The notes: generated from the sequence alone by a model not told the origin. A stretch of 64,000 nucleotides of DNA from Sulfitobacter sp. OXR-159 (GCF_034377145.1 NZ_CP139707.1:1931001-1995000), one strand, 5' to 3'. Shown: positions 8,821-18,830, numbered from the stretch's first letter. Program-made: numbers and translations.

Positions 8821-10781
8821 TCCGCAGGCACCCCTGCTGGTTGTTTGCGTGCGCCCGCCGCGACACGGAAACGCCGGTCGCTCAGGCTCAGTACCCCGCC
8901 AAGCGCCATCAGCGCACAACCGATCCAAATCCAATTGGTCATCGGTTTGATATAGGTCCGCACAGCCCAACCGCCGCCGTCCTGCGCATCGCCGATCACC
9001 ACATAGATGTCCCGGGCGAGGTTATAATCGATCGCCGCCTCGGTCGTCGGCATCTGCGCCACGGGGTAGAACCGCTTTTCAGGCCGCAGGGTCGAGATCA
9101 CATCGCCCTCCTGCGCCAGCGTGATCTCAGCCATAGTGCTGAGGTAGTTCGGCCCCCTGACTTCACTCACGTTGCGGAGGGTCAGCGTGTAGCTGCCCAC
9201 GTCAAAAGGCTCATCAATCCGGGCCACGCGGATGTCATCCACGGCCCAAGCCATCAGCCCCGCGATCCCGGCCATGGTGATGCCCAGCCCGCCATGCGCC
9301 GTGGCCTTGCCCCAATCAGCGCGCGGCAGACGCCGTAGACGGCGCAACTTACCCGGGCCGCGGCCCAAACGCTGCATCACATCCACCGCGGTGCCCATCA
9401 GCAGCCATGCCCCAAGGAACATGCCCACAGGCCCCAACAGCCCGCGTCCGGACTGCATGGCAAAGGCCAAGCCCCCAAGCGCCAGCGCCAAGAGGAAGAC
9501 ATAGCGCAGCGGGTATAGTGCGCGCATGATCTTGGCACGTTTCCACGGCATCGCGCTGCCGATCGGCAGGATCAGTCCAAGCGCTACCATGAAAGGAGTA
9601 AATGCAGCGTTAAAGAATGGCGGTCCGACACTGAGTTTGCGGTCAAGGAACATCTCGGCCACCAGCGGCCACATGGTGCCCACGAAAACGACGAAACAGG
9701 CCACAGCCAGCAGCAGATTGTTCACCACCAAGGCGGTCTCACGGCTCAAAAGGCCAAAGACGCCCTTAGCCTCAAGCGCCGATGCGCGCAGCGAGTAGAG
9801 CACCAGCGCCCCGCCGGTGAAAGACCCCAAAATGGCCAGAATAAAGACCCCGCGCTCAAGGTCGTTGGCAAAGGCATGGACGGAGGTCAGCAGACCAGAA
9901 CGCACGATAAAGGTGCCGATCAGCGAGAAACCGAAAGCAAGGATCGCCAGCAGGATGGTCCAGCTTTTCAAGCTCTCGCGTTTTTCCACCACAATCGCCG
10001 AATGCAGCAGCGCCGCCGCCAAGAGCCAGGGCATGAAGCTCGCATTCTCGACCGGATCCCAGAACCAGAAACCGCCCCAGCCAAGCTCATAATAGGCCCA
10101 CCAAGACCCGAGCGCGATGCCGATGGTCAGAAACACCCAAGCCGCCAGTGTCCAAGGCCGCACCCACCGGCCCCACGCCGCATCCACGCGCCCTTCGATC
10201 AGCGCCGCCACGGCAAAGCTGAAGGCCATGCTGAGGCCAACATAGCCGAGATAGAGAAATGGCGGGTGAAAGGCCAAACCGGGGTCTTGCAGCAGCGGGT
10301 TCAGGTCTTGGCCATCAAAGGGCGGTGTGCCCATGCGCAGGAAAGGGTTCGAGGTGAAAAGGATAAACGCCAGAAAAGCCACGCCAATCGCCGCCTGCAC
10401 CGACAGCACCCGCGCGCGTAACCGCGGCGGCAGATTGCCGCCAAACCACGCGGCCATGGCCCCGAAAAGCGCCACGATCAGCACCCACAGCAGCATCGAG
10501 CCTTCGTGGTTGCCCCATGTCCCGCTGATCTTATACAGCATCGGTTTGGCGGAATGGCTGTTGGCCACCACCAGTTGCAGGCTAAAATCCGAGGTGATGA
10601 AGGCCCACATCAGCGCGCCAAAGGACAGCGCAATCAGGATGAACTGCGCCGCCGCCGCCGGTTCAGCCACCGCCATCCAGCCCGCGCGGCCCCGCCAAGC
10701 GCCCCACATCGGCACCACCATCTGTACAAGGGCCACGCCAAAGGCGAGCACAAGCGCGAAATGTCCAAGCTCTGTAATCAT
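8817..10781 (-). CDS. ccmF: Heme lyase subunit CcmF
   Basis: CcmF is the large inner-membrane component that transfers heme from CcmE to apocytochrome c. With the ATG at 10781 it has 654 residues and many transmembrane segments. The tryptophan-rich heme-handling motif is clear: WGGFWFWDPVENASFMPW. The C-terminal periplasmic domain ends close to ccmH, which it overlaps by 4 bp. In many bacteria ccmE lies directly upstream; here a holin/endolysin pair separates ccmE from ccmF. Confidence 0.96.
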   Translation of the reverse strand: MITELGHFALVLAFGVALVQMVVPMWGAWRGRAGWMAVAEPAAAAQFILIALSFGALMWAFITSDFSLQLVVANSHSAKPMLYKISGTWGNHEGSMLLWVLIVALFGAMAAWFGGNLPPRLRARVLSVQAAIGVAFLAFILFTSNPFLRMGTPPFDGQDLNPLLQDPGLAFHPPFLYLGYVGLSMAFSFAVAALIEGRVDAAWGRWVRPWTLAAWVFLTIGIALGSWWAYYELGWGGFWFWDPVENASFMPWLLAAALLHSAIVVEKRESLKSWTILLAILAFGFSLIGTFIVRSGLLTSVHAFANDLERGVFILAILGSFTGGALVLYSLRASALEAKGVFGLLSRETALVVNNLLLAVACFVVFVGTMWPLVAEMFLDRKLSVGPPFFNAAFTPFMVALGLILPIGSAMPWKRAKIMRALYPLRYVFLLALALGGLAFAMQSGRGLLGPVGMFLGAWLLMGTAVDVMQRLGRGPGKLRRLRRLPRADWGKATAHGGLGITMAGIAGLMAWAVDDIRVARIDEPFDVGSYTLTLRNVSEVRGPNYLSTMAEITLAQEGDVISTLRPEKRFYPVAQMPTTEAAIDYNLARDIYVVIGDAQDGGGWAVRTYIKPMTNWIWIGCALMALGGVLSLSDRRFRVAAGARKQPAGVPAE

Positions 10782-10855
10782 GGGGCGGACTATAGGGGGT
10801 CTAAGCCCCCTAAGCCATGGCAAATCAAACCTAGGAAACGGTCAATCGGTCGCAG

Positions 10856-11431
10856 TCAGGCGCGGCTGCGGCGCCATGCGTCTAGGGCCGCGTTGTCCGA
10901 CGGTGAGACCACAGCGAGCGCCAAGCGACTGTCGGCACCCGTGTCGGCCACATGGGGGCTATCTGCGCGCAACGCGCGCAGGGTCTCGATATTCTCCACC
11001 ACCTGCGGCACCCGCGCGATGGTGCCCACGATGGCGCGCTGAAACTCCTGCGATTTCATCTGCTGCCGCGCCCCGAAGTAGAAGGACACGATCACGCCCA
11101 ACAGCCACCAAAGCGGCTCTGGCACCAGCGCGATGCCCTGCATCCGTTCGGCAAACCACAAAGGGTTAACCATTGCCGTAACGAACAGCCCCAAGGTGCC
11201 GAGCGCAAGCATCGGGCGGGGCAAACGGTTGATCCCATCCATGAAGCGGTCAAAGCCGCCCTGCCGAGCTTGAGCGAACTCCGCCCCATATTGCGCTATC
11301 GCTTGGCCCTGCACCGCATGGGCACGCTGCGCCCCGGCCTCGGCATTCTCGCGAAACACTTCGACCGTGTCGCGGATGACATTGCGCTCGCCGCCGAAAA
11401 CCGTCGTAAAGATACGTTCGATCAGTCCCAT
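10856..11431 (-). CDS. Holin of the GTA 3TM type
   Basis: Holins permeabilise the inner membrane so that an endolysin can reach the cell wall. The 191-residue protein has an N-terminal amphipathic/charged part, hydrophobic segments near 74-93 (MLALGTLGLFVTAMV...) and 104-121 (PEPLWWLLGVIVSFYFG), and a charged C-terminus. This layout and the MGLIERIF start fit the family found beside the gene transfer agent endolysin in Rhodobacterales. Its start overlaps the endolysin stop by 10 bp, so the pair is one lysis unit. No phage head or tail genes are nearby. Family placement is from memory of the sequence style; only two membrane segments are obvious. Confidence 0.8.
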   Translation of the reverse strand: MGLIERIFTTVFGGERNVIRDTVEVFRENAEAGAQRAHAVQGQAIAQYGAEFAQARQGGFDRFMDGINRLPRPMLALGTLGLFVTAMVNPLWFAERMQGIALVPEPLWWLLGVIVSFYFGARQQMKSQEFQRAIVGTIARVPQVVENIETLRALRADSPHVADTGADSRLALAVVSPSDNAALDAWRRSRA

Positions 11432-12033
11432 TGTGCCACCCTCCGTGCGAAATCTGCGTCGCTCATGTGATATTGCGGTGCGATGAACTCTTCGGCGCGC
11501 CGGACCCAGCCGCCCTTACCGCCTGCCCGGCTGCGCGCGTATTTGCGGCTGGCGGGGCGGCGGTCCGCAAGGCGGAAGTAGTAGTTGCGCCGCGCGATAC
11601 CGTAGGCGTCGACCAGATGATCAGTGGCGGCCTGCCACGCGGCATGGGCGGCGCGGATGGTTTGCGGCCCGATGGCACCATCAACCGCGATCTCTTGCCC
11701 CATCTCGCGCAGCAAGCTTTGCAGGATCTTCACCGCATTGCTGCCCGCATTAACATACATGTCAAAAACGCTCGGCTGCAACGGCGCGGGCAATTCCGCG
11801 ATGCGCGGGGCGTTGAAGTAATGTCTGACAAAGATATCCACCGCCTGCGCGCGGCTAAGGCGGCGCACATCGGCCGCATCGACCGCGCCATCCCCCGTCA
11901 GATCCAGCCCCAATCGGCGCATGGTATGGATCGTCACCCCGAATTTCGTCGCCCCGCCGGGGTCATCGGGATCATTCACAAAGCCGCCCTCCCGGGCGAC
12001 GATGGCGTTGGCGATCTCTCGAACGGTCTGCAT
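11422..12033 (-). CDS. GTA-type endolysin, glycoside hydrolase 108 family muramidase
   Basis: A peptidoglycan-degrading enzyme. The N-terminal GH108 signature is intact: REGGFVNDPDDPGGATKFG with likely catalytic Glu15. Residues 44-55 form an EF-hand/dockerin-like loop (DLTGDGAVDAAD). The C-terminal half (about 115-203) contains a peptidoglycan-binding-like region, including DGAIGPQTIRA and a Tyr/Arg-rich tail. No signal peptide is visible, which fits export through the adjacent holin. In R. capsulatus an endolysin/holin pair outside the main GTA cluster releases GTA particles; this pair has the same order and type. Assignment to GTA rather than a prophage is inference from the lack of other phage genes. 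Confidence 0.85.
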   Translation of the reverse strand: MQTVREIANAIVAREGGFVNDPDDPGGATKFGVTIHTMRRLGLDLTGDGAVDAADVRRLSRAQAVDIFVRHYFNAPRIAELPAPLQPSVFDMYVNAGSNAVKILQSLLREMGQEIAVDGAIGPQTIRAAHAAWQAATDHLVDAYGIARRNYYFRLADRRPASRKYARSRAGGKGGWVRRAEEFIAPQYHMSDADFARRVAQWD

Positions 12034-12082
12034 CGCGGGCTCTCCTGTCTTGGGTGCAAACAGGCTCGGCCGGATGGGTTAA

Positions 12083-12098
12083 CGGGGGCTCAGCCCCG
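12083..12098 (-). terminator. Possible hairpin terminator after ccmE
   Basis: CGGGGGCT-C-AGCCCCG forms a compact hairpin 18 bp past the ccmE stop, before the endolysin gene. On the minus strand it is followed by CGTTAACC, not a T-run, so termination would be weak. It would help uncouple the lysis pair from the ccm/arg genes. Confidence 0.3.
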
Positions 12099-12115
12099 CG
12101 TGCGTTGCGCGCAGA

Positions 12116-12559
12116 TCACCCTTCGGGCTCGCGGTAGACGCCCTGCTCTTTCAGCGCGTCCGTCACTTCCTTGGGCATGTAAGTCTCGTCATGTTTGGCA
12201 AGGATTTCAGAGGCTTCGAAAGTCCCATCGATATAACGCCCGGTGCCGACCATGCCTTGGTTCTCTTCAAACAGATCAGGCAGCACCCCGGTAAAGACCA
12301 CCGGCACCGAGGCCCCGCCATCGGTCACGGCAAAGCGAATCTGTTCGCCCTGTCCACGCTTCAGTGACCCTTCCTCGACCAGCCCGCCAATGCGGAACAC
12401 CTCTGCCGGGCCGGGCGGCTCGGCAATCACTTGGCTCGGCGCGCGAAAATAGTTGATCCCGTCGCGCAGGGCATAGCCGATCAAGGCGGTGGACAGCACC
12501 AAGGCCACCGCTGCCACCGCGATGATCTGGATCCGGCGCTGTTTCTTGAGGCTCTTCAT
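12116..12559 (-). CDS. ccmE: Heme chaperone CcmE
   Basis: CcmE carries heme covalently in the periplasm and hands it to CcmF. The 147-residue protein has an N-terminal signal anchor ([20 protein letters not shown]), the OB-fold region with [12 protein letters not shown], and the heme-binding histidine in [10 protein letters not shown]. The start overlaps the argC stop by 4 bp, so ccmE is co-translated with arginine biosynthesis rather than with ccmF. Confidence 0.95.
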   Translation of the reverse strand: MKSLKKQRRIQIIAVAAVALVLSTALIGYALRDGINYFRAPSQVIAEPPGPAEVFRIGGLVEEGSLKRGQGEQIRFAVTDGGASVPVVFTGVLPDLFEENQGMVGTGRYIDGTFEASEILAKHDETYMPKEVTDALKEQGVYREPEG

Positions 12560-13584
12560 GGGAACAGCGGGGCCATCATCAGCCCCTCGGTTTCCGGCAG
12601 GCCGAGCATCAGGTTCGCGTTCTGCAACGCCTGGCCGCTGGAGCCTTTGGTCAGGTTATCGAGCGCCGCGACCACTGTCGCCCGCCCGGTCTGACGGTCA
12701 GCGACCACGCCGATATGGCAGAAGTTCGAGCCGCGCACATGCCGGGTGCTGGGCGCTTCGCCGAAGGGGAGAACCTCGATAAAGGGCTCATCTGCATAAG
12801 CGTTTTGCAGCGTCTCATAAATCGCCTGCGCGTCGCCTTTAACATAGCAGGTTGCCAAGATGCCGCGGTTTGCGGGCACCAGATGCGGGGTGAATTGCAC
12901 CTGCACGGACCGCCCGGCAATGGCCGAGAATTCCTGATCGAATTCGCCCAGATGCCGGTGCGTGCTGCCAAGCGCATAGGCGTGATAGCCCTCGCTCAAT
13001 TCCGCATGCAGCAGGTTTTCCTTGAGCGAGCGCCCCGCACCGGAGACGGCGCATTTCAGGTCGAGGATGATGTCATCCAGATCAATCACCCCCGCCGCAA
13101 TCAGGGGGCGCAGGGCAAACTGCCCCGTGGCCGCGTTGCAGCCCGTTCCCGCCACCAGACGCGCGGCGGCGATTTCCGCGCGGTAGAATTCGGTGAGCCC
13201 ATACACCGCCTCTTTCTGCACATCGACAGCCGCGTGTTTGTTGCCGTACCATTTGGCGTAATCCTCCGGGTCGCGCAGGCGAAAATCGGCAGAGAGGTCG
13301 ACAATCTTCAGGTCTTTGGGCAGCGCCGCGATCACCTCTTGGCTGGTCTTATGCGGCAACGCGCAAAAGCACAGATCAATCTGCGAAAAGTCGATTTCTT
13401 CAATCGTGACCAATGTGGGCAGATCAAGATGGCGCAGATGCGGAAACACCTCGGCCATCGACTGCCCCGCCTTGGAGTTCGCCCCCAAAGCGGTGATTTT
13501 CATCGAAGAATGGCCAGCGATCAGCCGGATGAGTTCTGCCCCGGTATAGCCGGAGGCGCCAAGAATGGCGATGTTCTGGGTCAT
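12556..13584 (-). CDS. argC: N-acetyl-gamma-glutamyl-phosphate reductase ArgC
   Basis: The NADPH-dependent third step of arginine biosynthesis, giving N-acetylglutamate semialdehyde. It has 342 residues, normal for type 1 ArgC. The Rossmann motif is at the start ([15 protein letters not shown]) and the active-site Cys is in AGTGCNAATG. It lies between murI (38 bp upstream) and ccmE (4-bp overlap), and the minus-strand run suggests a shared transcript. Confidence 0.96.
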   Translation of the reverse strand: MTQNIAILGASGYTGAELIRLIAGHSSMKITALGANSKAGQSMAEVFPHLRHLDLPTLVTIEEIDFSQIDLCFCALPHKTSQEVIAALPKDLKIVDLSADFRLRDPEDYAKWYGNKHAAVDVQKEAVYGLTEFYRAEIAAARLVAGTGCNAATGQFALRPLIAAGVIDLDDIILDLKCAVSGAGRSLKENLLHAELSEGYHAYALGSTHRHLGEFDQEFSAIAGRSVQVQFTPHLVPANRGILATCYVKGDAQAIYETLQNAYADEPFIEVLPFGEAPSTRHVRGSNFCHIGVVADRQTGRATVVAALDNLTKGSSGQALQNANLMLGLPETEGLMMAPLFP

Positions 13585-13622
13585 GGTCTGTCCCCTTGTT
13601 CGGAACGAAATATAATTGGAGT

Positions 13623-14432
13623 TCAGGCGGCGGTGAATGTGATCTGTCGTCGCAGGAACTGCGTCGCACGGTCGCTCACCCGGGCGGGATCGCCGGTGGT
13701 GAGAAACGCCGCCTCGCCACTGCCCATCATATTGGGGTGCCGCTCAAGATAATCCGCCAATGAATCCGCCACCAACTCGGCTTGGCTAAACACTTTGACC
13801 TGCCCGCCCAAGGCCGCCTGAAACGCCTCCTGCATCAGCGGGTAATGGGTACAGCCCAAGATCGCGGCGTCGGGGTTGGGCATCTTGCGTTTCAACGCAT
13901 CGACGTGGCTGCGCACCAGCGCTTCGGCGAGGATCATATCGCCCTCTTCGATGGCATCGACCACCCCGCCGCAGGCTTGAGCTTCGACATCCACCCCGAT
14001 GGCGCGGAAGGACAGTTCACGCTGAAAGGCACGGCTTGCCACCGTCGCGGGTGTGGCGAAAAGCGCCACATGGTTCACCGCTACTTCGCGCGGCGGGGAG
14101 TTGTCGCCCCATTGGCGTTCGGTCATCGCTTCGATCAGCGGCACAAAGACGCCCAGCACCCGTTTGTCGCGGGGAATCCAACCCTCTTGCATCCGGCGCA
14201 GCGCAGCGGCCGAGGCAGTGTTACAAGCAAGAATCACCAGATCGCAGCCCGCATCAAACAGCCGCTGCACGGCGGCACAGGTCAGCGCATAGATATCATC
14301 GGCATTGCGCACGCCGTAGGGCGCATGGGCGCTGTCAGCGAGATAGACAAAATCCACCTCCGGCAGCCGTTCTTGCACCTTGTTCCAGACGGTCAGCCCG
14401 CCCAGCCCCGAATCGAAAATACCAACTGCCAT
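13623..14432 (-). CDS. murI: Glutamate racemase MurI
   Basis: Interconverts L- and D-glutamate for peptidoglycan synthesis. The 269-residue product shows the N-terminal [10 protein letters not shown] motif and the two catalytic-cysteine motifs ILACNTASA and LGCTHYPLM. It sits 9 bp after the acyltransferase gene and 38 bp before argC. Alanine racemase, the other D-amino acid enzyme, is at 38.1 kb. Confidence 0.95.
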   Translation of the reverse strand: MAVGIFDSGLGGLTVWNKVQERLPEVDFVYLADSAHAPYGVRNADDIYALTCAAVQRLFDAGCDLVILACNTASAAALRRMQEGWIPRDKRVLGVFVPLIEAMTERQWGDNSPPREVAVNHVALFATPATVASRAFQRELSFRAIGVDVEAQACGGVVDAIEEGDMILAEALVRSHVDALKRKMPNPDAAILGCTHYPLMQEAFQAALGGQVKVFSQAELVADSLADYLERHPNMMGSGEAAFLTTGDPARVSDRATQFLRRQITFTAA

Positions 14433-14441
14433 GGTCTGTCG

Positions 14442-15314
14442 TCACCTGTCGGCTCTATGCCGTTCCTCAAACTCATAGCCAAGACCCTGATACTGGCCCG
14501 GCTTTGGTGACAACTCATAAGTGGCTTTGCGCAGGAAATCCATCATCGCTTTTGCGTCCCCCGCCAGCGGGTCAAGCATGGTGCGCGGAATCGGGTCGCC
14601 GATGGCCACGCGCACGGGGCTATCGACACGGGCGCGGAACTCTTTGATCAGCAGCCCCATTCGCAGATTGGCATGCAGGTGGCTGGCTATTTGGAACAAC
14701 CGGCTGGTGTGGCCGTCGAAATAGATCGGCACCACCGTGGCGTTAGACTTGGCGATCATGCGCGCGGTGAAACTGCGCCATCCGGGGTCCATCGCTTGCG
14801 AAAAGGGGCGCGCGGCGGTGCTGACCGTGCCCCCCGGGAAGATGCCAATCGCACCGCCTTGGTCTAGATAATCCAACGCGGTCCGGCGCGTGGCGAGGTT
14901 CAGCGCCAGCGCGGCGCGGTCTTCGGCAAAGCTGATCGGCAAAAGATGATGCGCCAGATCCGGCGCTTGGCTGAACACCGCATTGGCCATGATCCGAAAG
15001 TCACCGCGCGTCTCGCTGAGGATATGGCCCAGCATCAGCCCGTCCAGAATGCCGTAGGGATGATTGGCGATTAGGATGACAGGGCCGCGCTTTGGAATAT
15101 CGGCCAAGGACCCGCGCATCACATCCAATGTCAAACCACAGCGCCGCACCATGGCATCAAAGAACCCCAGCCCCGCGGCCAGATCGTCTTCGTAGCCCTC
15201 CGCCCGTTTTAACAAGGACACCCGCCCGGTGGTGTTTTCCATCAATCGGATGAGCGCCCTCCCGCCCCGAGTTCGGGCGGAATGGGCATAGCTTATGTCA
15301 CGGGCGTAGGTCAC
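14442..15314 (-). CDS. Lysophospholipid acyltransferase family protein (PlsC-like)
   Basis: A membrane-associated acyltransferase likely to act on a lysolipid with an acyl-ACP or acyl-CoA donor. The acceptor/catalytic motif is NHPYGILDG (family NHxxxxD), followed by the glycerol-phosphate-binding region IGIFPGGTVS, the counterpart of FPEGTRS. At 290 residues it is slightly longer than typical PlsC. The exact substrate (lysophosphatidate, lyso-ornithine lipid or other) cannot be told. It opens the minus-strand run with murI 9 bp downstream. Confidence 0.85.
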   Translation of the reverse strand: MTYARDISYAHSARTRGGRALIRLMENTTGRVSLLKRAEGYEDDLAAGLGFFDAMVRRCGLTLDVMRGSLADIPKRGPVILIANHPYGILDGLMLGHILSETRGDFRIMANAVFSQAPDLAHHLLPISFAEDRAALALNLATRRTALDYLDQGGAIGIFPGGTVSTAARPFSQAMDPGWRSFTARMIAKSNATVVPIYFDGHTSRLFQIASHLHANLRMGLLIKEFRARVDSPVRVAIGDPIPRTMLDPLAGDAKAMMDFLRKATYELSPKPGQYQGLGYEFEERHRADR

Positions 15315-15371
15315 ATCTGGGCCTCAGGATCGCACTGATGCTCTCCCTAGCCCAGAAATGTAACAGCCGTA

Positions 15372-18300
15372 TTACTCCGCTGCCTTGGCCGTGGAGGTGC
15401 CGCCCGCGCGGATCACCGCCAGCAGTTCCTCGCGGCGCTTCTCGGCCTTGGCTTCATTGGCCTGTTTCACCGGACCGAAACCGCGAATTTGCAACGGCAG
15501 TTCGGCCAGCGCCACGATGGCGTCGCGGGTCTGATCGGTCAGTTTGGGCAGTACTTCGGCCATGTCGGCCTCATACTGTTTGATCAACGCGCGCTCCATC
15601 TTGCGCTCGGCGGTATAGCCGAAGGGATCGAAAGGCGTGCCGCGCAGCCCCTTGAACTTCGCCATGACCCGCAGCGGCCCTTCGAGCCATTGGCCAAATT
15701 CCCGCTTCTGTGGCCGACCGTTGGGCCCCATCTTGGACAAGAGCGGCGGCGCCATGTGGAAGGTCATGTTGAAATCGCCGTCGAACTGCGCCCGCGCCTT
15801 GTCACGACTGGTGATCAACAGGCGGGCGACCTCGTATTCGTCCTTGTAGCTCAGGAGCTTATGATAGCCCATCGCCACCGCCGCCTTGACGGCACGGTCC
15901 TCAATACCGTCGAGCATCTTCGTGTAGCGCTTGGCCAGTCCCTTACCCTGATACTCGGTCAGGTGGTTCTCACGGAAGGCGATCTTCTCCCCCAGCGATT
16001 TGGGCAATTCCACCACGTTATCAGGCTGGCTTACCGCTTTGGCGTCTTCGGGATAGAGCACGGCCCAGCGGCCAATCTCAAACGCGCGCTTATTGCGCTC
16101 TACCGCCGCGCCGTTCATCTCGATCGCTTGCATCAAGCTGTCGAACGAGAGGGGCAGAAGGCCGCGCTGCCATGCGGCGCCGAAGATCATCATGTTGGAA
16201 AAGATCGAGTCGCCCAAACTCGCCTTGGCCAGATCCGAGGCATCAAACATCGCGACATCATCCTTCAAACGCGCTTCGAGCGCGAGGCTCAGCCGGTCAT
16301 AGGGCATCTGAAACTCGGTATCGCGGGTGAAATCGCCGGTGATGATCTGGTGCGAGTTCACCACCGCACCGGTGCGCCCGGCGCGGGTCAGACCCAGTGT
16401 CTTATGGCCGGCGGAAACCACCAGATCGCCGCCGATCAGCGCATGCGCCTCGCCGGTGGCCACACGGATTGCGCTGATGTCTTCGGGACGTTCGGCCAGA
16501 CGGCAGTGGATATGCACCGCACCGCCTTTTTGGGCAAGGCCCGCCATCTCCATCATGCCAGCCCCCTTACCATCAAGCTGTGCCGCCTGCGCCAGCAGCG
16601 CGCCGATGGTCACGACCCCGGTGCCGCCGACACCGGTGATGACGACGTTATGGGTGCCGTCGATCTTGGGCAGGTCCGGCATCGGCAGGTCGGGGATGGT
16701 CAGTTCGGTGGTCGGATCCTTGCGGATCTTGGCGCCTTCCAGCGTCACGAAGGAGGGGCAGAACCCGTCAATACAAGAGAAGTCTTTGTTGCACTGCGAC
16801 TGGTCAATGGCGCGTTTGCGGCCCAGCTCGGTCTCGTTCGGCACCACGGCCACGCAGTTCGACTGCACACCGCAATCGCCGCAGCCCTCGCAAACGTCCT
16901 CGTTGATGAAAACGCGCTTGTCGGGATCCGGGAACAGCCCGCGCTTGCGGCGGCGGCGCTTCTCGGCGGCGCAGGTCTGGATATAGACGATGGCGCTGAC
17001 GCCCTTGTGCTTGCGGTAGGCCTTTTGCACATTCGGCATCTCGGCGCGCTCGTGGATTTCGACACCCTTGAAGCGCGACAGGTCCACGTCTTCCTTCTGG
17101 TCATAGACCACGGCGAGGTTCTTCACGCCCATCGCCTTCAACTCTTCGACGATGCGGTAGGCGTCAAGGTCGCCCTCGTTGTGCTGACCGCCGGTCATCG
17201 CAACCGCATCGTTATAGAGGATCTTGTAGGTGATGTTTGTCCCCGCCGCGATGGCGGCCCGAATGGCCAGCACGCCGGAGTGGTTGTAGGTGCCGTCGCC
17301 AAGGTTCTGGAACACATGCTCTGTATTAGAGAACGGCGCCTCGCCGATCCAGTTCGCACCCTCGCCGCCCATATGGGTGAAGCCCGTGGTCTCACGGTCC
17401 ATCCATTGCACCATATAGTGACAGCCGATCCCCGCATAGGCGCGGGAGCCCTCTGGCACTTTGGTCGAGGAGTTATGCGGGCAGCCCGCGCAGTAATACG
17501 GCAGTCGCGCGGCGATATCTTCGGCATTGTCCGACCGGCGTGCCTCGTTCAGCGCCTCAAGCCCCGCGCGGATCCCATCGGTCTCGCGGCCCTCTTCCAA
17601 CAGAATGCCGCCGATCTTTTCGGCGATCAGAATAGGGTCGAGCGCGCCACGGGTCGGGAACAACTCTTCGCCATGCTCCATGCCCGCGCCACCTTTGTGC
17701 CACCCATAGACGCGGCGGTGGGTATCATTGAACAGCGCTTCCTTGATCTGCACTTCGATCAGCTTGCGCTTTTCTTCGACCACGACCACCAGATCAAGCC
17801 CGTCGGCCCATTCGTGGAACCCCTGCATGTCAAGCGGGAAGGTCTGACCGATCTTATAAGTGGTGATGCCAAGCCGCTCGGCTTCGCTCTCATCAATGTT
17901 CAGCAAGCTCAGCGCGTGAACCAGATCGAGCCAGTTCTTGCCCGCAGCGGCAAAGCCGATCTTGGCCCCGCGCTTGCCCCAGACGCGCTTGTCCATCTTG
18001 TTGGCATGAGAGAACGCCTCGGCGGCGAAGCGTTTGTAGTCGATCATCCGCGCTTCTTGCAGATGCGGCGTATCGCCCAGACGGATGCTCAGACCGCCAT
18101 CAGGCATGTCGAACTCCGGCGTAATCAGCTTCATCCGGTTCGGATCACCGTTCACCACACTAGTGGCCTCCACGGTGTCCTTCATCGTCTTCAGGCCGAC
18201 CCAAAGGCCCGAGAACCGGCTGAGCGCCCAGCCGTAGATGCCGTAGTCAAGGATTTCCTGCACACCGGCGGGCGAGACCACCGGCATATAGGCATCCACC

Positions 18301-18788
18301 ATCGCCCATTCCGACTGGTGCAACACGGTGGAGGATTCGCCGGTATGGTCGTCCCCCATGGCCATCAACACACCACCATGAGGCGAAGTGCCCGCCATAT
18401 TCGCATGGCGCATCACATCCCCGGTGCGGTCCACCCCCGGGCCTTTGCCGTACCACAGGCCATAGACGCCATCGTACTTCCCTTCACCGCGGAGTTCTGC
18501 CTGCTGGCTGCCCCAAAGCATCGTCGCCGCGAGGTCTTCGTTCAGCCCCGGCTCAAAGCGCACGTTATGCTCGGCGAGTTTCTTCTCTGAACGCTGCATT
18601 TGCAGGTCGACCCCGCCCAGCGGACTGCCCCGGTAGCCGGTCACATAGCCTGCGGTGTTCAGCCCCGCCGCGCGGTCGCGGACGGACTGCATCATCATCA
18701 GCCGAACCAGCGCCTGCGTGCCGTTCAGCAGCACCGGGCTTTTCTCAAGGTCGAAACGATCGTTCAGTGAAATCTTTTGCGTTGTCAT
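15372..18788 (-). CDS. Indolepyruvate ferredoxin oxidoreductase, fused alpha/beta subunits
   Basis: Oxidatively decarboxylates aryl pyruvates (from aromatic amino acids) to acyl-CoA, reducing ferredoxin. The 1138-residue chain joins the usual separate subunits. The N-terminal part is IorA-like (GYRGSPLGGVD; TPP region with the GGQHNEGDLD stretch); a Cys-rich ferredoxin-like segment lies near 625-665 (EDVCEGCGDCG...CNKDFSCIDGFC); and an IorB-like gamma domain starts near 715 (VVITGVGGTGVVTIG). The last ~200 residues are the extension found in such fused forms. It diverges from a LysR gene across a palindromic operator, which suggests local control. Physiological substrate is inferred from the family. 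Confidence 0.93.
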   Translation of the reverse strand: MTTQKISLNDRFDLEKSPVLLNGTQALVRLMMMQSVRDRAAGLNTAGYVTGYRGSPLGGVDLQMQRSEKKLAEHNVRFEPGLNEDLAATMLWGSQQAELRGEGKYDGVYGLWYGKGPGVDRTGDVMRHANMAGTSPHGGVLMAMGDDHTGESSTVLHQSEWAMVDAYMPVVSPAGVQEILDYGIYGWALSRFSGLWVGLKTMKDTVEATSVVNGDPNRMKLITPEFDMPDGGLSIRLGDTPHLQEARMIDYKRFAAEAFSHANKMDKRVWGKRGAKIGFAAAGKNWLDLVHALSLLNIDESEAERLGITTYKIGQTFPLDMQGFHEWADGLDLVVVVEEKRKLIEVQIKEALFNDTHRRVYGWHKGGAGMEHGEELFPTRGALDPILIAEKIGGILLEEGRETDGIRAGLEALNEARRSDNAEDIAARLPYYCAGCPHNSSTKVPEGSRAYAGIGCHYMVQWMDRETTGFTHMGGEGANWIGEAPFSNTEHVFQNLGDGTYNHSGVLAIRAAIAAGTNITYKILYNDAVAMTGGQHNEGDLDAYRIVEELKAMGVKNLAVVYDQKEDVDLSRFKGVEIHERAEMPNVQKAYRKHKGVSAIVYIQTCAAEKRRRRKRGLFPDPDKRVFINEDVCEGCGDCGVQSNCVAVVPNETELGRKRAIDQSQCNKDFSCIDGFCPSFVTLEGAKIRKDPTTELTIPDLPMPDLPKIDGTHNVVITGVGGTGVVTIGALLAQAAQLDGKGAGMMEMAGLAQKGGAVHIHCRLAERPEDISAIRVATGEAHALIGGDLVVSAGHKTLGLTRAGRTGAVVNSHQIITGDFTRDTEFQMPYDRLSLALEARLKDDVAMFDASDLAKASLGDSIFSNMMIFGAAWQRGLLPLSFDSLMQAIEMNGAAVERNKRAFEIGRWAVLYPEDAKAVSQPDNVVELPKSLGEKIAFRENHLTEYQGKGLAKRYTKMLDGIEDRAVKAAVAMGYHKLLSYKDEYEVARLLITSRDKARAQFDGDFNMTFHMAPPLLSKMGPNGRPQKREFGQWLEGPLRVMAKFKGLRGTPFDPFGYTAERKMERALIKQYEADMAEVLPKLTDQTRDAIVALAELPLQIRGFGPVKQANEAKAEKRREELLAVIRAGGTSTAKAAE

Positions 18789-18830
18789 GGCGGGCCCTCC
18801 CTAGCACGTCAGTCTTGCATGATTGCCTCC

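Noticed and set aside
10856..12033. Prophage remnant explanation of the endolysin/holin pair
   Set aside because: No integrase, capsid, tail or attachment site occurs nearby, and the flanking ccm genes are intact; a GTA lysis unit fits better.
15489..18590. A 1033-codon open frame on the plus strand
   Set aside because: It is antisense to the fused indolepyruvate oxidoreductase, has no recognisable motif and a composition typical of a shadow frame in high-GC DNA.
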